Shown: in pieces, positions 1-9,798 of the stretch | Layout: each line of letters begins with the position of its first letter | Numbering within the stretch: the first letter of the stretch is position 1 | Assembly: GCA_964445765.1 (NCBI GenBank) | Contig: CAYULD010000001.1 | Coordinates: 1-64,000 of the forward strand | Source: JANPLD01 sp964445765 | Lineage (GTDB): Bacteria > Pseudomonadota > Alphaproteobacteria > Rickettsiales > UBA8987 | Direction of reading: 5' to 3' | Length of the DNA: 64,000 bases | Made by a program: the position numbers and the translations under genes | Notes under the pieces: generated by a model | Told to the model about the DNA's origin: nothing | Database searches by the model: none | Seen by the model: the letters and a program-made list of their open reading frames with translations, nothing else

Positions 1-210
<210 letters not shown>

Positions 211-635
211 AAGATTTGTTATGGTTAACTTTTCCTTCGGGTTAAGTTCTGTAACTTTAATCATTATATATATAATTAACTAACCCGCTGTCCTTCATTT
301 CCTGATAATTCTGATAATATTCACTTACTTTTTTTAATTTTACATTTTAGCGATTAGAGTTTAAGTATAAGTGCTTAGTTTGAGCTTGTTTTGGTGCAAA
401 ATAATTTGCACTTATCACAAAAATTGATGCAGATGTTATATAGTATTTTAGGCTTAGGTCTGTCATGTTGAGCTTAGCGAAACATCTTAGATCCTTCCCC
501 TTCGCTTCGCTCTGGGGTCAGGATGACATGCTATACCTAAATATAATTTACTATAATGTTATTTTCAGCAAGTCTCATTAATGCGAAATCGTATTTATTT
601 TAATGACAAATTATAAAATGAAATAAAACTTAAAT
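211..635. other. Intergenic region after 16S, no spacer tRNA
   Basis: This 425-base stretch lies where an rRNA internal transcribed spacer would be expected. I see no tRNA, no start of 23S rRNA and no credible open reading frame. It is very A+T-rich and holds one dispersed palindromic element (461-530). No clear intrinsic terminator with a T run was found for the rRNA transcript; an imperfect hairpin around 224-250 is the closest candidate. Confidence 0.6.
461..530 (+). repeat. Dispersed palindromic element, family A copy 1
   Basis: A 70-base element that begins TGTCATG and ends ATGACATG, with a core containing CTTCGCTTCGCTC. The reverse complement of nearly the whole element occurs at 62571-62640 with only two substitutions and one single-base indel. 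Shorter relatives sit at 27004-27050 and 13290-13361. The shared ends GTCAT...ATGAC suggest a mobile or recombinogenic palindromic repeat; its position after the 16S gene would also let it act in termination. Confidence 0.8.
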
Positions 636-1181
636 ATGAATAATAAAAAAAATTATTTAGATGAGCTTGTAAGGGTAAATTTAGCTGGTGAATATGGTGC
701 TAAAAGAATTTATGAGGGGCAATTATTGGCTCTTAAAAATTCTCCAGAAGCATATAAAAAAGTTGAGCATATGCTTGAGCAAGAATTAACACATCTAAAA
801 TATTTTGAAAATGAATTAGTGAAAAGAAAATCTCGCCCATCTCTTTTATCTCCAATTTGGCATATTGGTGGTTTTGCATTAGGATATTTAACTGCTAAAT
901 TAGGTGAAAAATCTGCTTATGCCTGCACTGTTGCGGTTGAAGAAGTTATAGATAAACATTATCAAGAGCAAATTAGTGATCTAGAAAAAATTTCTGCACA
1001 ACAAGAAGATAAATCCCTTGAGGTGCTAAAAAATGATATTGAAAAATTTAGATGCGAAGAAGTTGAGCATAAAGAAATATCAGAAGCAGAGGGTGCATCA
1101 AGCTCAGAACTTTATCCGATAATTCATTTTGCGGTTTCAAATATTAGTAAATTGGCAATCGCAATTGCAAAAAAAATATAA
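636..1181 (+). CDS. coq7: Demethoxyubiquinone hydroxylase (Coq7 family)
   Basis: Coq7 carries out the C6 hydroxylation of demethoxyubiquinone in ubiquinone synthesis at the inner membrane, using a di-iron centre. The 181-residue protein has the expected duplicated ligand pattern: Glu19 in the GEYGA motif, Glu50 and His53 in EQELTH, then a second set in VAVEEVIDKHY and CEEVEHKE. A hydrophobic stretch near residues 75-90 (IGGFALGYLTAKLG) fits membrane association. The length is usual for short bacterial Coq7. It stands alone between the split 16S gene and convergent fumC, whose stop is only 5 bases away. No strong ribosome-binding site precedes the ATG. Confidence 0.93.
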   Translation: MNNKKNYLDELVRVNLAGEYGAKRIYEGQLLALKNSPEAYKKVEHMLEQELTHLKYFENELVKRKSRPSLLSPIWHIGGFALGYLTAKLGEKSAYACTVAVEEVIDKHYQEQISDLEKISAQQEDKSLEVLKNDIEKFRCEEVEHKEISEAEGASSSELYPIIHFAVSNISKLAIAIAKKI

Positions 1182-1186
1182 CTAAA

Positions 1187-2617
1187 CTAATCCTTCGGCT
1201 CAATCATATCTTTTGCAATAACCCATTTATCAAAATCTGCATCACTAACAAGTCCAAGTTCAAGGGCTGATTGTTTTAAGGTTAAACCTTTCTTATGGGC
1301 GTTTTTAGCAATTTTTGCAGCGTTATCATAACCGATATGTGGGTTTAATGCGGTAACTAACATTAAAGATTGCGACATTAATTCAGAAATTCTATTAATA
1401 TTTGCCTGAATACCAACAACACATTTTTCAGTAAAACTTCTTGCGCCATCTGCAAGTAATTCAATAGATTGAATTAAATTATAAATCATAACTGGTTTGA
1501 AAACATTAAGCTCAAAATGACCATTTGATCCAGCAACAGATATCGCAACATTATTACCCATAATTTGAGCTGAAATCATAGTTAAAGCCTCACATTGCGT
1601 GGGATTAACTTTACCGGGCATTATTGAGCTTCCCGGTTCGTTTTCAGGCAGAGACAATTCACCAAGCCCAGAGCGAGGGCCAGAAGCAAGAAAGCGAATA
1701 TCATTCGCAATTTTCATAAAGCTAACTGCAATAGTGTTTAATGCACCAGATGCTTCTACGATTGCGTCATTTGCGGCTAAGGCCTCAAATTTATTAGGGG
1801 CAGTAACAAAGGGAAAGCCAGTAAATTCTGCCACTTTTTTTGCAAAATTTTCACCAAATTTTTTACGAGAATTTATACCTGTACCAACTGCTGTGCCACC
1901 TTGTGCAAGTTGTAATAATCTAGGTAAAGAATTTTTAATGCGTTCAATGCCATATTCAATTTGTGTAACATAGCCAGAAAACTCTTGCCCGAGTGTCATA
2001 GGGGTTGCATCTTGCGTGTGGGTTCTGCCGATTTTTATGATGTCTTTGAATTCTTTTGCCTTTTCATCAAGTGCTTTATGAAGTGTTTTAAGGGCTGGAA
2101 TAAGATTTTTGTTAATTTCCTCAACGGCTGCAATATTCATAGCGGTTGGAAATGTATCATTAGAGCTTTGCCCCATATTAACATGATCATTAGGATGAAC
2201 TGGTTTTTTAGAGCCAATTTCACCGCCTAAAATCTCAATCGCACGATTTGAAATAACTTCATTAACATTCATATTTGTTTGAGTGCCAGAGCCAGTTTGC
2301 CATACTGAAAGCGGAAAATGCTCAAGCAGTTTAAGCTCAATAACTTCTTTACTTGCTTGGCAGATAGCCTCACCAATTTTTTTATCTAAATCGCCTTGCT
2401 CCATATTAACTTGTGCGGCGGAATATTTAACAATACCAAGTGCACGAATTAGGGCAGGGGGCATCTTCTCTTTTCCAATAGCAAAATTAATAAGAGAGCG
2501 TGCAGTTTGTGCACCATAATATTTATCACTTGGAACATCAATAGGCCCAAAAGTATCAGATTCTGAGCGGATTTTTATTGAATAAGTCTCCTTTGCATTA
2601 GCTTGTGATATTGTCAT
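1187..2617 (-). CDS. fumC: Fumarate hydratase, class II
   Basis: FumC interconverts fumarate and malate in the TCA cycle. The 476-residue protein carries the superfamily signature GSSIMPGKVNPTQCE with the catalytic serine, and the GRTHTQDATP motif containing the active-site histidine; the DTFGPIDVPSDKYYGAQT N-terminus is typical of the class. It is about 10 residues longer than E. coli FumC, mainly at the N-terminus, where a start closer to residue 15 has no ATG. It lies 24 bases downstream of glnA on the same strand, so the two may share a transcript, and converges with coq7. Confidence 0.97.
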   Translation of the reverse strand: MTISQANAKETYSIKIRSESDTFGPIDVPSDKYYGAQTARSLINFAIGKEKMPPALIRALGIVKYSAAQVNMEQGDLDKKIGEAICQASKEVIELKLLEHFPLSVWQTGSGTQTNMNVNEVISNRAIEILGGEIGSKKPVHPNDHVNMGQSSNDTFPTAMNIAAVEEINKNLIPALKTLHKALDEKAKEFKDIIKIGRTHTQDATPMTLGQEFSGYVTQIEYGIERIKNSLPRLLQLAQGGTAVGTGINSRKKFGENFAKKVAEFTGFPFVTAPNKFEALAANDAIVEASGALNTIAVSFMKIANDIRFLASGPRSGLGELSLPENEPGSSIMPGKVNPTQCEALTMISAQIMGNNVAISVAGSNGHFELNVFKPVMIYNLIQSIELLADGARSFTEKCVVGIQANINRISELMSQSLMLVTALNPHIGYDNAAKIAKNAHKKGLTLKQSALELGLVSDADFDKWVIAKDMIEPKD

Positions 2618-2641
2618 AAAGAATATTGAAATTAAAAAATA

Positions 2642-4051
2642 TTAAACACTATAATAATTTAAGAATTCTATTGGGTGTGGCGTGTGCTCCATATCATAAA
2701 TTTCTTTCATTTTAAGCTCAATATAGCCATCAATTAAATCATCAGTGAAAACGCCACCTTTTTTGAGGAATTCCCTATCTTTGCTTAAAGCCTCTAATGC
2801 TTCTCTTAAAGAGCCACAAACTGTTGGAACATTTTTTAACTCTTCAGGTGGAAGGTCATAAAGGTTTTTGTCCATAGCTTCACCGGGGTGAATTTTATTT
2901 TGAATGCCATCAATTCCTGCCATTAACATTGCCGCAAATGAGAAATAAGGGTTGGCGGTTGGATCAGGGAAGCGAACTTCAATTCTTTTGCCTTTAGGGC
3001 TTACTGAGTAAGGAATACGAATTGATGCAGAGCGGTTGCGAGCCGAATAAGCCAGAAGAACTGGTGCTTCAAAACCCGGTATCAAACGCTTATATGAATT
3101 TGTAGAAGCGTTAGTAAATGCGTTCAAAGCCTTAGCATGTTTAATAATTCCGCCGATATAATATAAGGCGGTTTCTGATAAATCTGCATAGCCATTACCT
3201 GCAAAAAGTGGCTTGCCATTATTCCAGATTGATTGGTGAGTATGCATTCCAGAGCCATTATCACCCTTAACAGGCTTAGGCATAAAGGTTGCTGTTTTAC
3301 CATATGATTGTGCAACATTATGCACAACATATTTATATTTTTGAACGGCATCTGCCATATCAATAAGTGTACCAAAAGTAATTCCAAGCTCACATTGTGC
3401 GGGTGCAACTTCGTGGTGGTGAATAACACTATTTACCCCAAATTGGCGAAGAACTGAAACCATTTCCGCACGAATATCGTTAAGGTGATCAACTGGCTGA
3501 ACAGGGAAGTAACCGCCCTTTACACGCGGTCTATGCCCCATATTTCCGTTAGGATATTCTGTGCCAAAATTAATTGGAAGCTCTTCAGAATCTAAAGAAT
3601 AAAAATTGCCGTGAGATGAAACATCAAACCTTGCATTATCAAACACAAAAAACTCTAACTCAGGCCCGAAATATGCGGTATCACCAAGTTTAGTAAATTT
3701 AAGATATTCTTCCGCCCTTTTAGCCGTAGAGCGAGGGTCTCTTTCATAGCCTTGCCCAGTTGCTGGCTCAATCACATCACAAAAGATAATAGCAGTTGGC
3801 TGTGCTGAGAATGGATCAAGCGCTATAGTGCGAGCATCAGGCATTAATATCATATCAGATTGATTAATTTCCTTCCAACCAGCTATTGAAGAGCCATCAA
3901 ACATAATACCTTCAACGAAGCTATCAGCAGAAATTTCAGATGAATGATAGGCTGTATGTTGCCATTTACCTTTAGTATCAGTGAAGCGAAAATCAATGAA
4001 CTCTATATTGTTTTCTTTGATAAATTTGAGAGCGTTTTCAGCGTTTGACAT
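2642..4051 (-). CDS. glnA: Glutamine synthetase, type I
   Basis: GlnA makes glutamine from glutamate and ammonia with ATP, and is a cytosolic dodecamer. The 469-residue sequence has the GSI metal and substrate motifs (ELEFFVF, the NGSGMHTHQS loop, the RNRSASIRIP region) and Tyr398 in KNLYDLPPEE, the usual adenylylation site, so control by a GlnE-type enzyme is likely although glnE is not in the window. No glnB lies upstream, unlike most alphaproteobacteria; the upstream neighbour is hemW on the same strand, 78 bases away. A hairpin sits just before the start codon. Confidence 0.98.
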   Translation of the reverse strand: MSNAENALKFIKENNIEFIDFRFTDTKGKWQHTAYHSSEISADSFVEGIMFDGSSIAGWKEINQSDMILMPDARTIALDPFSAQPTAIIFCDVIEPATGQGYERDPRSTAKRAEEYLKFTKLGDTAYFGPELEFFVFDNARFDVSSHGNFYSLDSEELPINFGTEYPNGNMGHRPRVKGGYFPVQPVDHLNDIRAEMVSVLRQFGVNSVIHHHEVAPAQCELGITFGTLIDMADAVQKYKYVVHNVAQSYGKTATFMPKPVKGDNGSGMHTHQSIWNNGKPLFAGNGYADLSETALYYIGGIIKHAKALNAFTNASTNSYKRLIPGFEAPVLLAYSARNRSASIRIPYSVSPKGKRIEVRFPDPTANPYFSFAAMLMAGIDGIQNKIHPGEAMDKNLYDLPPEELKNVPTVCGSLREALEALSKDREFLKKGGVFTDDLIDGYIELKMKEIYDMEHTPHPIEFLNYYSV

Positions 4052-4057
4052 AAATTA

Positions 4058-4089
4058 AACCCGTTAAAATATTTATTAGTAACGGGGTT
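4058..4089 (-). promoter_or_regulatory. Hairpin in the glnA leader
   Basis: An inverted repeat, AACCCGTTA paired with TAACGGGGTT (one bulged base, loop of about 13), lies in the 78 bases between hemW and the glnA start codon. It ends a few bases upstream of the ATG, so it could influence translation of glnA or end the hemW transcript. There is no T run on the minus strand after it. The role is inference. Confidence 0.35.
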
Positions 4090-4129
4090 AGATATATAGC
4101 AATAAGTTAGCTTGATGCAAGCCTGAATT

Positions 4130-5338
4130 TCAATTTTTGAATAATTTATGAATTAATGCACGATGAAGTTTCATTCCGGTTTTTGTGGGTGAAATTTTAT
4201 TTTGAGATATTCTTAAATATTTTGCTTCAATTAAATTTTTAACCAAAGCTGCTGAAAAATATTCTTCAAAATTTTTATTGGCGAATTGAAAAAAATCTTT
4301 TTTATAAAAGCCTTTCTTAATTCTCAACCCCATATAGGTTTTTTCTTCAATAATTTCTGAAATATTCATTTGTTTAACAGCTTGCAATCCAGATTTATTA
4401 ATTTTTACATTGTTCAGCCAGTTTTCAGGAGAGTGAATATTTAAGGTGGAAATTTTAAGATTATTATTTTCTAATTTATCTTTAGAAAATTTTTGTAAAT
4501 TAGAAAAATTTATAATATTTTTGTTTGAAATTCTGCCGTGAGCACCAGCACCAACGCCAATATAATCGCCATATTGCCAATAATTCATATTATGCTTAGA
4601 TTCAAAACCTCTCTCTGCAAAATTTGAAATTTCATATTGTTTTAAGCCATTTTTAAAAGCTTTGCGAATGGTTGAATTATACATTTCATCCTGCAAATCT
4701 GTTGGTGGTAGAAGAAATTCTTTTCTTTTATATCTGCCAAAAAAATCTGTGCCTTTTTCTATGGTTAATTGATATAAAGATAAATGCGGAGGGCTAAATT
4801 TTAGAGCAAAATTAAGCTCATTTTGCCAATCATTAATTGTTTGGTTTGGCAAGGCGTAAATTAAATCAAAAGAATAATTAGCAAAAATATTTTGAGCCAT
4901 TTCTATGGCTTTAATAGCTTGGTTTTTATCGTGTTTTCTGCCCAAAAATTTTAGATTTTCTTCATTAAAAGATTGCACGCCTATAGAAATTCTATTTATA
5001 CCAGCATTCTTAAAATTATTGAATTTTTCTGCCTCTGAGGAAGAAGGATTTGCTTCCAGAGTAATTTCAGCATTATTAGTAAGTCTAAATTTTTTTGCTA
5101 TCTTATTTATAATATTTTCTATGGTTTTGGGGTTCATAAGGCTTGGCGTTCCGCCACCAAAGAAAATTGAAGATATTTTAAGATTTGGTATTAAAATTTC
5201 TGAATAAAAATCTAGCTCATTAAGGTAAGCATTTTCCCAATCTTGATAATTAATATTATCCCTTTCGTGACTATTAAAATCACAATATGGGCATTTCTTT
5301 TCACAAAAAGGCCAATGAATGTAAAGGCTTGCTTGCAT
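4130..5338 (-). CDS. hemW: Radical SAM haem chaperone HemW
   Basis: HemW is a radical SAM protein related to coproporphyrinogen III dehydrogenase; characterised members bind haem and deliver it to membrane respiratory proteins rather than oxidise coproporphyrinogen. The iron-sulfur motif CxxxCxxC is Cys12-Cys16-Cys19, followed by FFGGGTPS and the HNMNYW...GVGAGAHG stretch typical of HemW. At 402 residues it is of normal length. It lies upstream of glnA on the same strand and divergently from a small secreted protein gene. In a genome with ccmDE and ctaB nearby, a role in haem delivery is reasonable. Confidence 0.92.
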   Translation of the reverse strand: MQASLYIHWPFCEKKCPYCDFNSHERDNINYQDWENAYLNELDFYSEILIPNLKISSIFFGGGTPSLMNPKTIENIINKIAKKFRLTNNAEITLEANPSSSEAEKFNNFKNAGINRISIGVQSFNEENLKFLGRKHDKNQAIKAIEMAQNIFANYSFDLIYALPNQTINDWQNELNFALKFSPPHLSLYQLTIEKGTDFFGRYKRKEFLLPPTDLQDEMYNSTIRKAFKNGLKQYEISNFAERGFESKHNMNYWQYGDYIGVGAGAHGRISNKNIINFSNLQKFSKDKLENNNLKISTLNIHSPENWLNNVKINKSGLQAVKQMNISEIIEEKTYMGLRIKKGFYKKDFFQFANKNFEEYFSAALVKNLIEAKYLRISQNKISPTKTGMKLHRALIHKLFKN

Positions 5339-5409
5339 TCAGCTATTTAATTGAAATTTTTAATAAAATTTGGTATAATCCTAGAAAACATTCATTTAGC
5401 TAAAGTAAA

Positions 5410-5913
5410 ATGAAATCAATAAAAAAATACTTATTTCTTATTCTGCTTACCAATTTTTTTCTAAGCGAAAATGCTTATTCTCAAAGTTTTAATTTACAGG
5501 CTATTATTGATGCGATGATTCAGGAAGCCACTGGAAATCTTGAGAGAGATATAAAATATAAAGAGGCTATGCTTCAAAATTTTGCTAAGAGCTATGAGGG
5601 TGGAAAAACCTATAATTTTGAAGAAAATGCGGTTGGTGCCGTAAATGCAATTAGAGCATTAAATAAAACGCTAATTGATTTGGGGCTTCCAGCTATAGAT
5701 TCAGGCAAACTTAAAGTTCCAGCTTATGTTTACAAGGCAATGAAAAAAGCTGGTAGTGGTAATTCAGTTGGTGTAGGTGATGTTGAGTTACTGGATTTAC
5801 AGCCAGTAAGCATAGGGCAAAGATGCACCGAGCTTAATCCTATTAACTGTTATGGCGATGCACCTGAAAATGTAGATACGGATAGAGTTTTAGATACCCC
5901 AATTGGTTATTAG
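5410..5913 (+). CDS. Secreted protein of unknown function
   Basis: I do not recognise this 167-residue protein. It has a clear signal peptide (MKSIKKYLFLILLTNFFLSE, probable cleavage after AYS at about residue 24), so it is probably periplasmic or secreted. The mature part is mainly helical by appearance, with a region rich in Ala, Asn and Leu (residues 75-100), and ends in a tail with two cysteines (CTELNPINC) that could form a disulfide. It is divergent from hemW and precedes the sigma-54 response regulator gene by 169 bases, without evident operon linkage. Confidence 0.75.
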   Translation: MKSIKKYLFLILLTNFFLSENAYSQSFNLQAIIDAMIQEATGNLERDIKYKEAMLQNFAKSYEGGKTYNFEENAVGAVNAIRALNKTLIDLGLPAIDSGKLKVPAYVYKAMKKAGSGNSVGVGDVELLDLQPVSIGQRCTELNPINCYGDAPENVDTDRVLDTPIGY

Positions 5914-6082
5914 ATTAATTATTTCAAATTTTATATTCTATTAATATTCTGTTAACCATTAATGTGTTAAAGTTACACAAGGGAGATTTTATTCATATTA
6001 ATTTGGGGGCGGATAGTTAAATTTGTTGCTTATAAACCTTTGGTTGAATATCTTAAGCAAAACTTTAACTACTGATTAAATT

Positions 6083-7570
6083 ATGTCTTATCATATTCTA
6101 GTTGTTGATGATGATCAATTTCAGTTAAAAACCATTCAATTATCTATCCAAAAACTTCTAAATTATAAAGTAACCACCGTTAATAGTGGCGAAGAAGCGG
6201 TTGATTTAATTTTATCTCCAAAAGGTGCTGATATTAATCTTGTTATTCTAGATATGCAAATGCCAAAAGGTATGAGTGGCTTTGATGTTCTTGATAAAAT
6301 CTGTCCAATAAAGCCAGATTTACCAATAATTGTAAACACTGCCCACGCTGATGTTTCAAAAGCGGTAGAAGCCCTTAAGAAAGGTGCTATTGACTTCATT
6401 GAAAAGAAAGATGGCATTGAAAGAATGAAGGTTTCTATTGAAAATGTAAGGCTGCTTTCTGGGTTAAATAAGCAAGTAAAAAAGCTCACAAGTTTTGCTA
6501 ATAATAAATTTGATTTTACCGATATAATTGGCGATAGCCGAGCAATTAAAAAAGCAATAAATGTTGCGAATAAGGCATGTAATTCTAATATTCCAGTTTT
6601 AATTTCCGGCGAAAATGGTGTTGGTAAAGAGCTTTTTGCTAGGGCAATTCATTCCAACAGCCTTAGAAAAAACGCCCCTTTTATAGCGGTAAATTGTGCG
6701 GCAATCCCACATAATTTAATTGAAAGCTCATTATTTGGGCATGAGAAAGGCTCATTCACCGGTGCGATTGAAAAAAATATTGGAAAATTTAGAGAAGCAG
6801 AGGGTGGAACAATATTTCTAGATGAAATTGGTGAGTTAAGCCTTGAAGCACAATCCAAATTATTAAGAGTTCTTCAAAATTTTGAAGTTGAGCCAGTTGG
6901 CGCAAATAATTCTATAAAAGTTGATGTAAGAATTATATCAGCAACCAATAAAAACCTTGAGGATGAAGTTCAGGCCGGAAGATTTAGAGAGGATTTATTA
7001 TATAGAATAAATGTTTATCCAATTTTAGTGCCAGCCTTAAGGGAGAGGAAGGAAGATGTTCCGCTGTTACTAAAACATTTTATTGATAAAATCTGCCTTA
7101 AAGAAAACAAAAAGATTTTAGATTGCGATGCTGAATTAGTTGATGTGCTTTCAGATTATTGGTGGCCGGGTAATATTAGGCAATTTGAAAATGCAATTTA
7201 TCGTGCGATTATTTTATCTGATGGCAACCGCCTAAAAATTGATGATTTTGAACATATCCTAAAAGCAATTAACAATAATTATAATAATAAACCTAAACTT
7301 AATGAAGCTAATTCAGAAAATATTTTAATAGGAAATATTAATGGCTCAATTAGCCCACTTAAGAATGGCTCTGGCAATTTCAAATCAATTATAGAATATG
7401 AAAAAGATATAATTGCACAAGTGCTTCATTTTTATAATAATAATATTTCAAAAGTTTCTAAAGTGCTTGGGATTGGCCGCTCAACTCTATATCGTAAGAT
7501 GAAGGAATATGGCCTTGATGAAGGCATAGTTGAAGAAATTTCCGATTTCAGAAAAGAAGCTGGGGAGTAA
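6083..7570 (+). CDS. Sigma-54-dependent response regulator
   Basis: A 495-residue NtrC-type activator that would drive sigma-54 RNA polymerase. Order of domains: receiver (about 1-120, acidic pocket Asp9-Asp11, phospho-acceptor Asp57 in VILDMQMP), AAA+ ATPase (about 145-385, Walker A GENGVGKE, Walker B GGTIFLDEIGE, sensor RFREDLLYRIN) and a C-terminal Fis-type helix-turn-helix (VSKVLGIGRSTLYRKMKEYG). The sigma-54 contact loop reads GSFTGA instead of GAFTGA. The receiver has EKKD where Lys-Pro is usual. NtrX is one candidate identity, a flagellar or other regulator another. No partner kinase is adjacent and no sigma-54 gene is in view. Confidence 0.9.
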   Translation: MSYHILVVDDDQFQLKTIQLSIQKLLNYKVTTVNSGEEAVDLILSPKGADINLVILDMQMPKGMSGFDVLDKICPIKPDLPIIVNTAHADVSKAVEALKKGAIDFIEKKDGIERMKVSIENVRLLSGLNKQVKKLTSFANNKFDFTDIIGDSRAIKKAINVANKACNSNIPVLISGENGVGKELFARAIHSNSLRKNAPFIAVNCAAIPHNLIESSLFGHEKGSFTGAIEKNIGKFREAEGGTIFLDEIGELSLEAQSKLLRVLQNFEVEPVGANNSIKVDVRIISATNKNLEDEVQAGRFREDLLYRINVYPILVPALRERKEDVPLLLKHFIDKICLKENKKILDCDAELVDVLSDYWWPGNIRQFENAIYRAIILSDGNRLKIDDFEHILKAINNNYNNKPKLNEANSENILIGNINGSISPLKNGSGNFKSIIEYEKDIIAQVLHFYNNNISKVSKVLGIGRSTLYRKMKEYGLDEGIVEEISDFRKEAGE

Positions 7571-7583
7571 AATTTTTATTTAT

Positions 7584-8879
7584 TTAACGCTCAACCCTTA
7601 TCATAATAGGTTTTTCTAATAGGTAAGATTGCTTTTCAATTTGTTTTAGAGAAGCAATAATCGCCTTTTCTTTCTCATTTCTTGTAATGAAAACCACATC
7701 TGCAGATTCTTTATTATTAGCTTGCTGATGGATTTTCTCAAAGCCAACAGAATTTTTACTAAATATTGAGGTTATTGAGGAAAGAACACCATCTTCATCT
7801 TTAACGCTAAATCTTAGATAATATTCCCCCTCGTGATCTTCAATAGAAGAAAATTTTGCATCACTTAAAAACACTGAAGGGGTTGCAAATGGGTATGAAA
7901 AACTTCCCCTTGCAATATCACAAATATCAGAAATTACCGCGGAGGCAGTTTGCATCATTCCCGCACCTGCACCTTCCATATATAAAGGCCCTAATGCATC
8001 ACATTCAAGTTTAACCGCACCTAGCACGCCATCAACATAAGCCATTTCGTGAGCAAGTGAAACTAAGCTAGGGTGAACGCGTTGTTCAATTTGCCCATTA
8101 TTTCTAAGTAAAGAGGTTGCAATAAGCCTAATTCTAAAGCCAAATTGAAATGCATATTTTATATCTTTAAGGCTAATATTTCTAATTCCTTCAATATGAA
8201 TTGAGCTAAAATCTGGTTTGATAGAATAAGCAAGCCCTGAAAGAATTGATAATTTATGGCTTGCATCAATGCCATCAATGTCAAAGCTAGGGTCTGCCTC
8301 TGCATAGCCGAGCTTCTGAGCTTCAAGTAATGCATCTTCAAAAGATTTATTTTCAAGATACATTGACGATAAAATAAAATTACAAGTGCCATTTAATATA
8401 GCGGAAATCTTAGTGATTTTATTGCCTGACAAAGCCTCTTTAATGGTTTTAATAACTGGAATACCACCTGCAACGGAGGCTTCAAAATTCAATGAAACAT
8501 TATTTTCTTCTGCGAGCTTTGCAAGCTCAACGCCGTATTTTGAAAGAAGTGCTTTATTAGCGGTTATATAATGTTTTTTGTTTGAAATTGCCTTAAAAGC
8601 TAACTCTTTTGAAATTCCTTCTGCACCGCCAATTAATTCAATTATAGCTTCAACTTCTGGAATATTTGCAAGCTCAGTTGCGTTTTCAAGCCACAAAATA
8701 TTTGAGAGATTAATATTTCTAGATTTGTTTTTATCCCTTGCTGAAACGGCAATAACTTCAATTTCTCTGCCAGTTTTTTGTTGTAAAATCTGCTTTTTTT
8801 CAGAAAGAATTTTCATAACGCCTGAGCCGACAGTTCCAAGCCCAGCAATCGCAATTTTAAGTTTTTTATTTTGATGCAT
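7584..8879 (-). CDS. hom: Homoserine dehydrogenase
   Basis: Hom reduces aspartate semialdehyde to homoserine, the branch point to methionine and threonine. The N-terminal Rossmann motif is GLGTVGSG; NGTCNFIL and PSFDIDGIDASHKLSIL match the catalytic domain, and the last 80 or so residues form an ACT regulatory domain, so feedback control by an amino acid is likely. I start it at the ATG giving MHQNKKLKIAIAG (431 residues). The open frame extends 30 codons further but that part would overlap thiG and has no family counterpart. It lies 37 bases downstream of thiG on the same strand. Confidence 0.95.
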   Translation of the reverse strand: MHQNKKLKIAIAGLGTVGSGVMKILSEKKQILQQKTGREIEVIAVSARDKNKSRNINLSNILWLENATELANIPEVEAIIELIGGAEGISKELAFKAISNKKHYITANKALLSKYGVELAKLAEENNVSLNFEASVAGGIPVIKTIKEALSGNKITKISAILNGTCNFILSSMYLENKSFEDALLEAQKLGYAEADPSFDIDGIDASHKLSILSGLAYSIKPDFSSIHIEGIRNISLKDIKYAFQFGFRIRLIATSLLRNNGQIEQRVHPSLVSLAHEMAYVDGVLGAVKLECDALGPLYMEGAGAGMMQTASAVISDICDIARGSFSYPFATPSVFLSDAKFSSIEDHEGEYYLRFSVKDEDGVLSSITSIFSKNSVGFEKIHQQANNKESADVVFITRNEKEKAIIASLKQIEKQSYLLEKPIMIRVER

Positions 8880-8916
8880 AAGAAATTTTTGTGAATATCT
8901 AACTGATATAATTTTT

Positions 8917-9702
8917 TTAGGCAATTTTTTTGTTGATAAGCCCTGTAACTGGCGAAGATGCATCACCAAAGTTTTTACGAGGCATTCTGCCAGCTAGAAA
9001 AGCTTTTCTGCCTGATTCAACCGCTAATTTCATTGCTTCAGCCATTAAAATTGGGTTTTTAGCCTCTGCAATTGCGGTATTAACTAAAACGGCTTCACAG
9101 CCCATTTCCATTGCTTGAGCTGCTTCCGAAGGAACACCAACGCCAGCATCAACCAAAACTGGAACTTTAGATTGCTCTATAATAAATTTAATATTAAGAG
9201 GGTTTTGAATGCCAAGCCCACTGCCAATAGGCGCCCCGAGTGGCATAATTGCACAACAGCCTATATCCTCAAGTTGTTTTGCGATTATTGGGTCATCTGA
9301 AGTGTATGCCATAACTTCAAAGCCTTCTTTAACTAATATTTCAGCTGATTTTACAGTTTCAATAACATTTGGGTAAAGGGTTTTTTGATCAGCTAAAACT
9401 TCAAGTTTTACTAAATTCCAACCGCCGAGTTCTCTAGCTAAGCGAAGGGTTCTGAGGGCATCTTCACTGGTGAAGCAACCTGCTGTGTTGGGAAGATAAG
9501 TTATCTTTTTAGGGTCTAGATAATCTTGCAACATTGGCTTATCTTTTTCAAAGATATTAACCCTACGCACTGCAACTGTTACTATTTCAGCTCCACTTGC
9601 CTCTATAGCTTTTGCAGTTTCCTGCATATCTTTATATTTGCCAGTGCCAACTAAAAGGCGAGATTTATATTTTTTACCAGCTAATTCAAAAAAATCAGAC
9701 AT
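8917..9702 (-). CDS. thiG: Thiazole synthase
   Basis: ThiG forms the thiazole ring of thiamine from deoxyxylulose phosphate, dehydroglycine and ThiS thiocarboxylate. The 261-residue TIM barrel begins with the typical SRLLVGTGKY, has the Schiff-base lysine in VKLEVLAD, and the phosphate-binding VDAGVGVPSEA and GCEAVLVNTAIA segments. Its usual partner thiS is not next to it, and no TPP riboswitch is apparent in the 96 bases upstream. It is probably co-transcribed with hom. Presence of thiG suggests at least part of a thiamine route, unusual for host-dependent Rickettsiales. Confidence 0.96.
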   Translation of the reverse strand: MSDFFELAGKKYKSRLLVGTGKYKDMQETAKAIEASGAEIVTVAVRRVNIFEKDKPMLQDYLDPKKITYLPNTAGCFTSEDALRTLRLARELGGWNLVKLEVLADQKTLYPNVIETVKSAEILVKEGFEVMAYTSDDPIIAKQLEDIGCCAIMPLGAPIGSGLGIQNPLNIKFIIEQSKVPVLVDAGVGVPSEAAQAMEMGCEAVLVNTAIAEAKNPILMAEAMKLAVESGRKAFLAGRMPRKNFGDASSPVTGLINKKIA

Positions 9703-9798
9703 AAGCTACATTATAATTTACAATTTTAATATACAGAATTAATAGCAAGAGAAATAAAGAAACTGTAGTAGAGTATAATTTAGTTGTTATTAGTTTAA

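Noticed and set aside
8880..8969. Longer N-terminus for homoserine dehydrogenase
   Set aside because: It would overlap thiG and add 30 residues with no family counterpart; the ATG at 8879 gives the normal start.
9703..9798. TPP riboswitch upstream of thiG
   Set aside because: No conserved CUGAGA or pyrophosphate-sensing helix motifs in the 96 bases.
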